Counted from the stretch's first letter, positions 1-8,720 are shown. The stretch: DNA of 10,616 nt from a bacterium (GCA_020049615.1 JAIFKN010000019.1:1-10616); one strand, 5' to 3'. Numbers and translations are program-made. Notes: generated by a model not told the origin, from the sequence alone.

Positions 1-1
1 C

Positions 2-130
2 ATGTACCGCCACGGTGTGTACCTGGCGCCGAGTCCGTACGAGGCCGCGTTCTGGAGTTCTGTGCACACGCAACGCGATGTGCAGCAGACGTTTATGGCT
101 GCCGATGCGGCCTTCGCGGAGGCCCGGTGA
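2..130 (+). CDS. hemL: Glutamate-1-semialdehyde 2,1-aminomutase, C-terminal end (5' partial)
   Basis: Reading from base 2 gives 42 codons and a TGA stop at 128-130; the rest of the gene lies upstream of the window. The visible tail contains HGVYLAPSPYEAAF followed by SSVHT and an acidic/alanine-rich helix ending AADAAFAEAR. This matches the known C-terminus of HemL, where a GVY-APS-(F/Y)EA-F segment precedes a conserved S-AH(T/S) turn and a final AADE-F-type helix. HemL is a cytosolic PLP enzyme that converts glutamate-1-semialdehyde to 5-aminolevulinate in the C5 tetrapyrrole pathway; the PLP lysine is outside the window. Other class-III aminotransferases are the main alternative, but the APS-(F/Y)EA signature is characteristic of HemL. 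The stop codon overlaps a GTG at 127-129 that opens the frame of the next gene, although that gene probably starts later. The pilus genes may read through from hemL or use a promoter in the 74-bp gap. Confidence 0.85.
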   Translation: MYRHGVYLAPSPYEAAFWSSVHTQRDVQQTFMAADAAFAEAR

Positions 131-204
131 ATCGGGTGTCGGAGAATCCCACAGGCGATCCAGGATGTGCTGGGATAGGCTACACCCAGCCGAGAACCAC
201 CACC

Positions 205-969
205 ATGCGCCACGCCCATTCGGCACAGTTCATTTCCAGCACGGCGCATGCCCGCCGTGGTATGTCGCTCATGGAAATCACCATGGCGATCCTGGTACTG
301 ACCGTGGGCATCTCGGTGACCATCGGCCAGATCACCAGCCTGCGCAACTTGCGCGCGAGCTCAGACGAGATGATCGGCGCGCACGCAGTCGTGTCAGCGA
401 TAGCCGAGCGTTTCCAGGGATCACGGTGGGAGACGATCGGGACAACCGTGGCGCCATGGTCCCAGTTCCGTCAGGAGCCGAATGCTGGCCCGACGGCCGT
501 CCTCAGGCCGCTGGCTGATGACAGCGAGACGGCCGCCTTCATCGATGCCACGGATCGCGAACTTCGTGGCTTGCAAAGCCTGGGCATCATCGCGGCCCCG
601 ACCGGACTGCCCAATCTGCGCATCTATGTCGAATACTACAGGGCCATGAACGGTCTCGACGCGGACGGCAACCCTGACCCGCTGCGCCCGGGGATGATGG
701 CCGGTGAGGACGTCGCCTACGCCAACATCGGAGCCTTCACCCAGCGCTTCCGCTTCGACCAGCGGCAGGAGCAACTGCCGGCGGCCGAGCGTACCGCCAT
801 CCTCAACAACCGGGCCAGGTACCGTCTGGATCAGAACCAAGCGGTTGTAGGCCAAGTCGGCGAAAACGAACCGGTGGTGGTTCGCATCCTTGCCACCTGG
901 TCGGTCAAGGTCGGAGACAACCGCTTCGATATCGGCCAGATGAACATCCTCACCTGCCGGAAGCCATGA
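205..969 (+). CDS. PilV/GspI-like minor type IV prepilin
   Basis: Predicted protein of 254 residues. A 19-residue leader ending HARRG is followed by MSLMEI and a hydrophobic stretch of about 20 residues (AILVLTVGIS and onward). This is the type IV prepilin pattern: cleavage after Gly19 by prepilin peptidase, N-methylation of Met at +1, and Glu at +5 (Glu24 of the precursor). The mature protein would sit in the inner membrane until it is assembled into a pilus or pseudopilus. Being first of three pilin-like genes, ahead of a PilW-like and a PilX-like gene, suggests the PilV/GspI position in a minor-pilin complex; the globular domain itself I do not recognise. One Cys lies near the C-terminus (ILTCRKP). 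The ATG at 205 gives a normal leader length but has no obvious Shine-Dalgarno site. A GTG at 127, overlapping the hemL stop, is in frame and would give an unusually long 45-residue leader. The next gene starts within this stop codon (ATGA), implying translational coupling. Confidence 0.8.
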   Translation: MRHAHSAQFISSTAHARRGMSLMEITMAILVLTVGISVTIGQITSLRNLRASSDEMIGAHAVVSAIAERFQGSRWETIGTTVAPWSQFRQEPNAGPTAVLRPLADDSETAAFIDATDRELRGLQSLGIIAAPTGLPNLRIYVEYYRAMNGLDADGNPDPLRPGMMAGEDVAYANIGAFTQRFRFDQRQEQLPAAERTAILNNRARYRLDQNQAVVGQVGENEPVVVRILATWSVKVGDNRFDIGQMNILTCRKP

Positions 970-2369
970 CCATGAGCCACTCCGCCGCCCCTGCCGTCCA
1001 GGGCATGACACTTCTCGAAATCATCATCGCCTCAGCCATCTTCATCGTGGTCATGGCCGGCGTCATGGAGGCGCAGGTCGCCAGCCAGCGCTATGTCGCC
1101 ATGGCAGAGACGCAGGACGAACTGCTGACCGACGCGGGCCGTGCTATGGAGGTGATCAACGCGGACCTGTCGGTGTCGGGCTGGTGGTTCGAGGACCGCA
1201 CCGCCGACTACCTGACGGCCCTGGCCGACCGCCAGCGCCGTTACATGCCGTTCGTCCAGATCCAGGAGATCGTTCCGGGCACGGACGAAGGCCTGGGTGA
1301 CGCCTTTCAGCATACGTGGCGCGTGCCCAGCACCGATGCCGGGCTCAGTTTTCCGCTCGTCCCACCAGCGCTCGACGCCTGGCTGCCGGGAGTGCCGGCC
1401 GATCGCGAGGCCCCTTTCACCTCCACCCTTGTTGCGACCGTCGCTGAGCGCACGGCCTGGGACGCCAGCTTCTTCGCCCGCAGCCAGGAGCTGATCTTCG
1501 CCAAGGCCGCGGTGTCATCCTGGAGCCATGGGCGCGACGAGGCCTTCCTCACCACGGAAGACAGGCGGGCTCCGCTGTTCTTCTCCGGGACGCGTCGCGA
1601 CTGGACGACCAGCGAGGCGACCGAGGCCGCCGAGGAGGCCAAGCGGGCCCGCCTGCAGATCCTCTACACCAGCGGCTGGAAGGCGACGCTGGACGGCTCC
1701 GGAAACATCTCGGGCTACACCCCCCGCCAGATGTACCGCTATGACGCCAGCCAGACCGGAACACTGATTACCGACGGGGATGCCGGCAACATCCCATATG
1801 GCGTGGTCATGGAATCTGGCGTCCTGGCCGACCCGGACAACGACCTCTCGGCCATCCAGGTGAACTGGCAGACCATCGACGAGAGCGGCTTCACCACCGC
1901 CTCGCAGACCTCGGCCAACATTCGGGAATACATGTATTGCGTCGTCCGCTCGCCGGTCGGTCTGGGGCGCCTGGTTCGGGCCCGCAAGGTCCAGCAGGCG
2001 ACTGCGCCGGCGGCCGATGAGTTCGGCGTCGAGGTCGGCCGCTATCTGCCGCGCAATGCGACGGTGGTCAGCAACTTCTACATGCAGGTCGACCAGGTGC
2101 TGTCCGACAACGTGGTGCGCTGCGTATTCGACACCTGGCGGACGGTCGATGCCGGCCAGACCACGGTTTCAACCCTCGATGTCAACAATGTGCGCGTGAG
2201 GCTCTACCTGGCTCGCCGATCCCAGGCTGACGAGAACATGATCCTGACGCGCATCGTCGATCGCGTCTTCGCCATGCGGGCCGAGAACTCGGCCCAGGAC
2301 AAGGACCCGCAGGAAGCCGATTCGAATGCAGCCATACTCGGCACGGCGCCGATCGGCATCCGCTTCTGA
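966..2369 (+). CDS. PilW/GspJ-like minor type IV prepilin
   Basis: 467 residues. A short leader (13 residues, ending AVQG) precedes MTLLEIIIASAIFIVVMAG, a canonical prepilin peptidase site with Glu at +5 (precursor Glu18) and a hydrophobic alpha1-N helix. The order after a PilV-like gene and before a PilX-like gene, and the late segment VRVRLYLARRSQ that resembles the closing beta-strand region of PilW/GspJ proteins, support a PilW-type assignment. At 467 residues it is clearly longer than GspJ (about 200) and longer than most PilW proteins, so the globular head is enlarged. It has two cysteines, Cys325 and Cys386, which could form a disulphide after export. The chosen ATG overlaps the previous stop (ATGA at 966-969). 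A second in-frame ATG at 972 has better spacing from a GGAAG at 959-963 and would shorten the leader by two residues. Assignment as a prepilin is firm; the PilW label is by position and partial resemblance. Confidence 0.8.
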   Translation: MTMSHSAAPAVQGMTLLEIIIASAIFIVVMAGVMEAQVASQRYVAMAETQDELLTDAGRAMEVINADLSVSGWWFEDRTADYLTALADRQRRYMPFVQIQEIVPGTDEGLGDAFQHTWRVPSTDAGLSFPLVPPALDAWLPGVPADREAPFTSTLVATVAERTAWDASFFARSQELIFAKAAVSSWSHGRDEAFLTTEDRRAPLFFSGTRRDWTTSEATEAAEEAKRARLQILYTSGWKATLDGSGNISGYTPRQMYRYDASQTGTLITDGDAGNIPYGVVMESGVLADPDNDLSAIQVNWQTIDESGFTTASQTSANIREYMYCVVRSPVGLGRLVRARKVQQATAPAADEFGVEVGRYLPRNATVVSNFYMQVDQVLSDNVVRCVFDTWRTVDAGQTTVSTLDVNNVRVRLYLARRSQADENMILTRIVDRVFAMRAENSAQDKDPQEADSNAAILGTAPIGIRF

Positions 2370-2383
2370 ACCTCGTTGACGCT

Positions 2384-2387
2384 GGAG
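2384..2387 (+). promoter_or_regulatory. Shine-Dalgarno site deciding the start of the giant PilX-like gene
   Basis: GGAG lies six bases before the ATG at 2394. The open frame begins at a TTG at 2376, but that codon has no comparable site in front of it and would overlap this motif, so ATG 2394 is preferred. The gene therefore begins 24 bases after the previous stop, without overlap. Confidence 0.6.
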
Positions 2388-2393
2388 CTCGCC

Positions 2394-5300
2394 ATGGAAA
2401 TCAACAACAACCGCCGTACGTCCCCGGGATACCATCCAGCACGGCACGGCAATGCCTTGGTCGTCGCGTTGGGCATCCTCACCATCGTCACGGCTGCCGT
2501 CACCGTCTCGACCATCCGCGGCACGGCGGTGTACAAGGAATCGCAGATCCTGCGATTCGACGCCATCACTGCCGGCGCGGTCGACGCGGTGATCGCCCGT
2601 CAGGAGTTGGCGGTCATCCGCTTGGCCGAGGCCGGTGATCCCACGGCCTTCGCACTCATCGACCAGAACTACGGCAGCGAGATATTCGGGCAGTGCGAGG
2701 TCCGTTGGAAGATGGAGCCCGTGCGTACGGCTCACAAGGACGCCGCGGGTGATCCTCTGCCCTTCATCACCAATCCGTCCCCGGACATCGGCTGGCCGAC
2801 GCCGACCGCCGGGATCAAGGATGCGGCCGGCCGCAACTATCCCGATCCGGGCGGTGCAGCCAATCAGCCCGCCTCCGATGCCGCCGACGTGCCATACTGG
2901 CGGCCGAATGACAACACCTACCTCTTCCGCATCGCCGCCGAGGCGCGCTATGTGGAGATCGGACCGGAGGCGCAGCTGGCCTTCGGGGCCCGCGATAACG
3001 ACAACCTCGACTGGGGCTGGCCCGGGACGTTCAAAGCCCGCGCCCAGGGCGTGCGCTATATCGCCGTCAGTCGCGAACCGCTGTTCCGTTATGTCATCTT
3101 CTATGGCCAGGAAGGCCCGAAAGGCGACCTGGAGCTGTCGCACGGCCCGGCCATCAACCTGCAGGGCAACGTCCACTCCAACGGTTCCGTGTACATGGGT
3201 GCGAGCACCGAGGTCAACAACTGGAACGCGGCCAGGCCCAACAATGGCGACAGCCAGATCGGGCCGGACCCGTGGAGCGCCACGACCACCTACTCGGTTG
3301 GCGCGCGCGTCAGCGTCACGGTGGCCACGTTGACCAAGTACTTCCAATACATCAACAACACGGCTACTTCCAACAAGGACCCGACGGATCCTGCCAACAT
3401 CGATACCTACTGGCGCAGCTTGAAGGACGGCCGCGTGCGCGTCACCGGCGTCGACGGCCTCTTCCGCCTGGCCAAGCCGCTGATGTATGGCCGGTTCAAC
3501 GGCTTCCCCATGCTGGCACCGACCAACATGCCGTCGTGGACACCGCCCGCAGGCAACCCGGCTGCCGCCGAGTACGACATCGCCCTGGCCGGCACGCCGC
3601 TCGACGGCTATGATGGCAGTGCCGGCACCATCCTGGCCCGCACCTTCAGTGGTGGCTGGGTCAACCCCTACCGCCTCGGCCGCGACAGCCTGCTGATCAC
3701 CCGCTCGCTCGACGGTGACGACGACGCCAGGCGCATCAACGGCCAGTCGCTCATCGGCTGGGGTGCGACCGCCGACGACGCCAACGACTCACGCGACGCC
3801 GAGCGTGGCGCCACCCGCAAGTGGTCTTCGCTGTCGGTCGCGGCCCCACCGGACGGCTTCGGCGGCTTTGCGCGTTCGCGCGCAACCGGCGGCGCGTTGA
3901 AATCGCTGCCGCAGTCGCTGTCGGGCGACAATCCGATCGATCTGCGCAACCGTCCGCTCGAGGCGCAGAAGCCGTTCTATCCGGACCTCTACGTCAAGGA
4001 TCTGATCCGGCGTTTCCGCCCGATCAGCGCTCCGGATATACTCAGCCCGGCGATCAATCCATTTCTCGGCGGGCTGACCGCCAGCACCGTGCCCAGCAAT
4101 ACGACCCCGGCTTTGCAGCCGTTCCTCACGGCCTCTCGTGAACGTGGTGACGATCACAGCCGCGCAACTCCGCTATTCTGGAATGGCGCCAGCGAAAGCC
4201 ACATCCCGGTCAATGACATGGAAGTCCCGGGCCAATACATCCGCTACGTCATCGACGGCCGTGGCGGTGGCAACTTCCTCAAGCGCCAGGTCGATCCGCT
4301 GCAGGGCTTCATCGGCTGGTCGGTGGTCGACGGCAGCGGCGCTGCGGTGGGCATGTCCGACCAGGTCGGCCTGATGATCCGCGAACGGCCGGTACCCGAC
4401 TTCAACTACTGGGGTGTGCGCCCGGATGGGGTCTACTTCAACGACCGGCCCTACGGCGACGCCAACTACCTGCCGTACGCCTACGGCAAGCACAAGGACA
4501 CGACGGTGTGGCCATTCACCGAACTGTACGTCAGCGGCCGGAACACGGCCACGCGCCCGGGTTCTTCGGCTCCGACCGCGAACGCCGAACTCCCGGCCAA
4601 CGACCCGAACTACGCGACCCTGGTCACGGCCTATAACGGCAATCGCATGCACCTTGGTGGTTCGACACAGTCCTACATCATCGATCCGGACAATCCCGGG
4701 CGCATCCGCATCACCGCTGCCGCCAAGCGTGGCAGCGATGGCTATGATCCGGTTAACTGGGGCGGGGTGACCGCGAACTACGATGTGCCCACTGACAATA
4801 ACGGTTTCTTCCGCGACAACTGGCGGATGATCCACCTCAAGCGCAGCAACGTCGTCGCGCCGGTCGGACCTCGGCTGGACATGACCCAGGCGAGCACCTA
4901 CTTCGGCGCGGCCACCTTCCAGGCCGTGCAGGGGCGGTTCCTGCCGAAGATCGACACCACCGTCACCCCGTCCACCAGCACCCTCATCGTCGGCGGATCG
5001 AACAACCAGCAGCTGGCCGGCCTGATGATCCGGCCGGTCGACCGCGCCGCTGCCGGGGTTGGCGCGGACATCAACCTGGGCAGCACGGCATTGAACGGCC
5101 GCGACCCCTACGTCGCGCTGCTGGTCTCGCCCCAGCGCGGCATCGTGGTGCAGCGGAAGATGGAGCCCTCGCGTCTGCGCTGGGTGGTGGTCCCGACCTA
5201 TCGTCGCTACTTCACCGCCACAGATGACGCTTCGGGCAGCGAAAGCGCCAACCTTGGCTGCATCAACGCCCCCGAAGAAGAGGTATTGTCGCAGACCAAC

Positions 5301-8300
5301 CGGCAACCGTCCACCTCGGGCACCTATGGAGCCGCCCAGACCTGGGAATCCGGTATCGTCCGCACGCCGGCGACCGGATATAACAACTGGTACGAGGTCG
5401 ATGGCGCCAGCAGCTTCTCCAGGACCCTGGTCAAGGCGCAGGGTGAAGGCAGCGTTTCGCAGACCTTCACCTTCGAGAGGGGCCCCTACACCAGGCGCAA
5501 GCGCTGGCAGGCCAACAAGTACTGGTCCGTCTACCGCTACCGCCCCCGCCTGACCGAAGGGCAGTATGGCTATATCGATCTGGAGATCACCGGGGCCGGC
5601 GCAGGTGGCGAAGTGACCTTCCAGACCAGCATGACGACGGCACCGAACAACGCCACCTGGGCCAACGGCTGGAGCGGACGCCGCATCTGGCTGGATCCGA
5701 CCTGGGGGTCCGGCGCCGCGTCCGATCCGACCGCGTGGCTGGGAAGGCACACGCTGGAAGGCCTGATCAATCCCGCCGGAACGAATCCAGGCCGCGGTTT
5801 CCAGGCCGCCGACCGCTATCGCGTCCGGTATAATCCGGGCACCAACGACAATACGCTGACGAGCGGCACCAACACCAACTATTCGCCCACTCCGGTCAAT
5901 CTGACGACGGAATGGGTCAGCACCGGCACCTCGGCCAACGTCTTCTCCGATCGGGCCGGCTATGCGGCGGCGGTCACCTGGATGGGTTCGGCTGCGGCAG
6001 TGAACGCGGCCCTCGGCCTGACCCCGACCACCCTCGGCGCCATCGGCACGCCGGCGACGCCGACCGCCGAGCCGGGTGATCCGACGCGGCCGGCCAATCC
6101 GGCCGATCCGAACCCCGGTGCACCGCCAACCGTCCCGGACTACAGCGGCTCCAACCCGATGCGCTTCGCCATCCTGCGCGACAGCCTGGGCAACTATTCG
6201 CGGCCGATCGAGTACAACTCCTTCATCTCGGCCCGCGGGCGCTGGTTCGACCCGGCGACCGACCGCTTTCAGAACACCACGGCGAACACCAACGATGTGA
6301 TCAGCGGCACGCCCGCTGACCACCTCTATGACCCGGCTCTGACTCCGGGCACCTCCAGCAGCCTGCGCCCCGACTACTGGAGCGGTGCGGCCAAGGCGAC
6401 GCCCAGCTGGACCGACATGTATGATCCGACCGATGTCGTCGACGGCTCGATCGTGCCCAATACCACCGGATATCTGATTGATGCCCGGCTGAACTCCAGT
6501 GCCGGCGACGTCAACCTGCGCCTGTGGGAGGACGCCCAGGTCCCGTACTGGACCGCGGGGCCCAACTTTGTGGCGGAGACCGCTCTCGTTCCGGCGAGCG
6601 TCGTCCTCTACAACAACCTGTTCTGGGAATGCACCACCAACCACACCTCGGCCTGGGCCCTTAGTCCAGGTCAGGCCGGTGCACCGTGGGCCCGGGCCGA
6701 CCACATCCACCTGCGCATCGAGAAGGTCGCTTCGGAACTGGTGTTCAAGTACTTCGTCAGCACCACGCCACCGACCGGGCTGGCCGACATCCGCTGGCAC
6801 GAGGTGACCGAGGCCCGCCAGCGGCGCCCGGATGGTCTGGCGGACCTCCCCGATCCGGTGAACAACCCGTCCTCCCGCATCGCCATCCCGGCCTCCTGGA
6901 CGAACGACTGGATGGTCGGGCCGGCCTTGCAGTCCGGACACCAGACCACCACCGCGACGGTCGAGTTCAGCAACCTGACGGTCTACGACTCCGCTGATAC
7001 CGGCACCATCTCCCCCGGCCGGTGGGACCATGAAGACTGGGAGCGCGGCGTCGAGACGGTGCGGAATGCCGTGGCATCCCCCGTCATCCTGGCCGCCGCC
7101 TACCGCACCGTCGACAACGTCACCAAGTACCTGTGCAGCCAGTACCAGGTGTTCTGGGGTCCGCAGGACATCACCGAGGACTTCTTCAGCTACTCGACCG
7201 ACCGGACCGGCGCCACCGACAAGCGGCTGGCGACCGAGACCTGGTTCTACAACCCGCGCGAGTTCTGGAGCCAGTCTGCGTGGTGGAACGAAGGTGACGT
7301 CGGGTCGGCATTCACGCCCATTCCGCGCGCCGATTGGGTCTACAAGGAGACCGGTACCACCACGGCACCAGCGACGCTGCCAAGCAGCAACTCCACCAGT
7401 TCGTGGGTGGAATACGCTTCCAGGGTGACCGTACTCGACGTCAACCTGGGCAATCTCCAGACCTACATCCGCTCCCGGTCCCTGACCGATGCCACCTATC
7501 GCTGGAGCACCGCGGCAAGCGGGATCAGCGCGCCGGACATCCTGGCCACGCGGTTCAGCGGCACGATCTATGCCGCGCGCACCAACCGCTACCCGCGCAA
7601 CCCCATGCCCAGCCAGGAGAATCCGTGGAACCCGGATCTGCCCAACACCGAGCTGAACACCGGCCCCACGCGCCCGGTCGAGCTCTATGATATGGCCGTC
7701 GACAAGTGGAGCGATCCAGAGGAGGTGACAGAGCCCACGCGCAAGACCACGCGCGAACGGCTGATTCCGCTCGATGCCTCCACCCGGGCTCCGCTGTCTC
7801 CGCCGCTGCGCCCCAGCGACTTCATTCATGGCATCATGCTGTCCAACGCCAAGACGGTGAACTGGGGTTATCCCACCTCGGGTGAGAAGATCTTCGGCTC
7901 CAGCAACATGAGCTTTGTCACGCCCAACGCGTTGTACGTGCGCGGCGACCTGAACGACCAGAAGACGACGGTGAAACTCAAGCCGGCCGCCGCTCTTACC
8001 TATGACAAGTACGCCGGCGTAGCAGTCATGGGCGACTCGGTGACCTTGCTGTCCAACAGCTGGAACCAGGCCAACTACCAGAGGCCTGGCCTGACGGTGA
8101 ACTCAGGCAAGGTCGCATCATGGGGCGGGACGACCTTGTCCCAGCTGAACGGGACCACGGCGGCTGCCGTCACCAGCTACCGCACCTGCATCCTGACCAA
8201 TAACCAGCCGACGACCAAGCAGCGGGTGTTCAACGGCGAAGGCGCCCCATTCATCAACACGATGATGTACATCGAGAACTGGGACGCGAAGACGATGAAC

Positions 8301-8666
8301 TTCACCGGCAGCCTGGTCGTGCTCGACTCCTGCCGCTACACCAGCGCCTTCCTGCTGCAGGATGCCCGCACCTACGGCCGGTCACCGTTCGGCCTGATGG
8401 GGTGGCATTGCGACAACTGGTCGACGTTGACAGGCTGGAGCGGAGGCTTCGCCGACTGGTGCAAGGATGCGGGAAACAACCGGCTGCCCTACGCAGGCGA
8501 TGCCAATTCCACGACCGACCCATACGGCGCCCCCCAGGTGTACAAGCCGCCGACGCGCAACATGAGCTTCAACGACGACCTGCTGTCGGAGCAGGGCACC
8601 CCGCCGAACACGCCGTTCGGTGTGACCGCCGCTGGCGTCGCCGGTTGGACACGCGTGATCCGCTGA
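2394..8666 (+). CDS. Giant PilX/GspK-like pilus tip protein with lectin-like modules
   Basis: A single uninterrupted frame of 2090 residues. After a short basic leader, RHG at residues 17-19 is followed by NALVVALGILTIVTAAVTVS, a hydrophobic helix of PilX_N type. The +5 position is Val, not Glu, as in PilX/GspK-type subunits. Residues 245-264 (DLELSHGPAINLQGNVHSNG) and the C-terminal blocks are typical of large PilX-N-domain pilus assembly proteins: LYVRGDLN at 1847-1854, MGDSVTLLSNSW at 1879-1890, IENWDAKTMNFTGSLVVL at 1960-1977, and YKPPTR near 2050. Between them are family-foreign stretches: a W294-to-W340 segment like a small chitin-binding module, a Pro-rich linker at about 1217-1249, and a lectin-like region at about 1342-1532. 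The protein has few cysteines (about eight). Ordinary PilX is about 150-200 residues, so this is roughly tenfold larger. Inferred role: exported tip-capping minor pilin with a surface adhesin ectodomain. Which ligand it binds is unknown. The third-codon position tolerates more A/T than in pilT and rpsD. Confidence 0.75.
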   Translation: MEINNNRRTSPGYHPARHGNALVVALGILTIVTAAVTVSTIRGTAVYKESQILRFDAITAGAVDAVIARQELAVIRLAEAGDPTAFALIDQNYGSEIFGQCEVRWKMEPVRTAHKDAAGDPLPFITNPSPDIGWPTPTAGIKDAAGRNYPDPGGAANQPASDAADVPYWRPNDNTYLFRIAAEARYVEIGPEAQLAFGARDNDNLDWGWPGTFKARAQGVRYIAVSREPLFRYVIFYGQEGPKGDLELSHGPAINLQGNVHSNGSVYMGASTEVNNWNAARPNNGDSQIGPDPWSATTTYSVGARVSVTVATLTKYFQYINNTATSNKDPTDPANIDTYWRSLKDGRVRVTGVDGLFRLAKPLMYGRFNGFPMLAPTNMPSWTPPAGNPAAAEYDIALAGTPLDGYDGSAGTILARTFSGGWVNPYRLGRDSLLITRSLDGDDDARRINGQSLIGWGATADDANDSRDAERGATRKWSSLSVAAPPDGFGGFARSRATGGALKSLPQSLSGDNPIDLRNRPLEAQKPFYPDLYVKDLIRRFRPISAPDILSPAINPFLGGLTASTVPSNTTPALQPFLTASRERGDDHSRATPLFWNGASESHIPVNDMEVPGQYIRYVIDGRGGGNFLKRQVDPLQGFIGWSVVDGSGAAVGMSDQVGLMIRERPVPDFNYWGVRPDGVYFNDRPYGDANYLPYAYGKHKDTTVWPFTELYVSGRNTATRPGSSAPTANAELPANDPNYATLVTAYNGNRMHLGGSTQSYIIDPDNPGRIRITAAAKRGSDGYDPVNWGGVTANYDVPTDNNGFFRDNWRMIHLKRSNVVAPVGPRLDMTQASTYFGAATFQAVQGRFLPKIDTTVTPSTSTLIVGGSNNQQLAGLMIRPVDRAAAGVGADINLGSTALNGRDPYVALLVSPQRGIVVQRKMEPSRLRWVVVPTYRRYFTATDDASGSESANLGCINAPEEEVLSQTNRQPSTSGTYGAAQTWESGIVRTPATGYNNWYEVDGASSFSRTLVKAQGEGSVSQTFTFERGPYTRRKRWQANKYWSVYRYRPRLTEGQYGYIDLEITGAGAGGEVTFQTSMTTAPNNATWANGWSGRRIWLDPTWGSGAASDPTAWLGRHTLEGLINPAGTNPGRGFQAADRYRVRYNPGTNDNTLTSGTNTNYSPTPVNLTTEWVSTGTSANVFSDRAGYAAAVTWMGSAAAVNAALGLTPTTLGAIGTPATPTAEPGDPTRPANPADPNPGAPPTVPDYSGSNPMRFAILRDSLGNYSRPIEYNSFISARGRWFDPATDRFQNTTANTNDVISGTPADHLYDPALTPGTSSSLRPDYWSGAAKATPSWTDMYDPTDVVDGSIVPNTTGYLIDARLNSSAGDVNLRLWEDAQVPYWTAGPNFVAETALVPASVVLYNNLFWECTTNHTSAWALSPGQAGAPWARADHIHLRIEKVASELVFKYFVSTTPPTGLADIRWHEVTEARQRRPDGLADLPDPVNNPSSRIAIPASWTNDWMVGPALQSGHQTTTATVEFSNLTVYDSADTGTISPGRWDHEDWERGVETVRNAVASPVILAAAYRTVDNVTKYLCSQYQVFWGPQDITEDFFSYSTDRTGATDKRLATETWFYNPREFWSQSAWWNEGDVGSAFTPIPRADWVYKETGTTTAPATLPSSNSTSSWVEYASRVTVLDVNLGNLQTYIRSRSLTDATYRWSTAASGISAPDILATRFSGTIYAARTNRYPRNPMPSQENPWNPDLPNTELNTGPTRPVELYDMAVDKWSDPEEVTEPTRKTTRERLIPLDASTRAPLSPPLRPSDFIHGIMLSNAKTVNWGYPTSGEKIFGSSNMSFVTPNALYVRGDLNDQKTTVKLKPAAALTYDKYAGVAVMGDSVTLLSNSWNQANYQRPGLTVNSGKVASWGGTTLSQLNGTTAAAVTSYRTCILTNNQPTTKQRVFNGEGAPFINTMMYIENWDAKTMNFTGSLVVLDSCRYTSAFLLQDARTYGRSPFGLMGWHCDNWSTLTGWSGGFADWCKDAGNNRLPYAGDANSTTDPYGAPQVYKPPTRNMSFNDDLLSEQGTPPNTPFGVTAAGVAGWTRVIR

Positions 8667-8690
8667 TCCACGGCCATCCCGACCCCTGCC

Positions 8691-8720
8691 GCCCCCGCGT
8701 TGCATGTGCAGCGCGGGGGC
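8691..8720 (+). terminator. GC-rich hairpin between the giant gene and pilT (weak terminator or attenuator)
   Basis: GCCCCCGCG (8691-8699) pairs perfectly with CGCGGGGGC (8712-8720). The inner bases extend the stem by a G-T wobble plus four further pairs around a TG turn. The hairpin begins 24 bases after the stop of the giant gene. It is followed by TGTAGTTTGT, which is T-rich but interrupted, so it could be a leaky intrinsic terminator of the pilin operon, an mRNA-stabilising 3' structure, or an attenuator lowering pilT read-through. There is no T tract on the other strand. Confidence 0.45.

Noticed and set aside
176..181. TAGGCT as a possible -10 box for the pilin operon in the hemL-pilin gap
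   Set aside because: The hexamer is plausible, but the bases 17-18 upstream show no -35-like sequence. It is too weak to call without transcript start data.
127..204. GTG at 127, overlapping the hemL stop, as the start of the first prepilin
   Set aside because: It would give a 45-residue leader before the cleavage site, whereas ATG 205 gives 19 residues, within the normal range. It is kept as an alternative because neither start has a clear Shine-Dalgarno site.
2169..3347. A 392-codon - strand frame across the PilW-like/PilX-like junction
   Set aside because: It overlaps two supported genes and has no family resemblance or convincing ribosome site.
6045..6143. Pro-rich PxxPxDP-like stretch in the giant protein as a tandem repeat or frameshift
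   Set aside because: The reading frame and codon style continue normally on both sides and there is no exact DNA repeat unit. It looks like a flexible linker between domains.
4173..7829. A 1218-codon open frame on the - strand, antisense to the giant gene
   Set aside because: It is a shadow of GC-rich sense codons: the translation is dominated by Gly, Arg, Val and Asp with no recognisable domain or membrane pattern. The + strand frame has clear pilin and family motifs at both ends of the protein.
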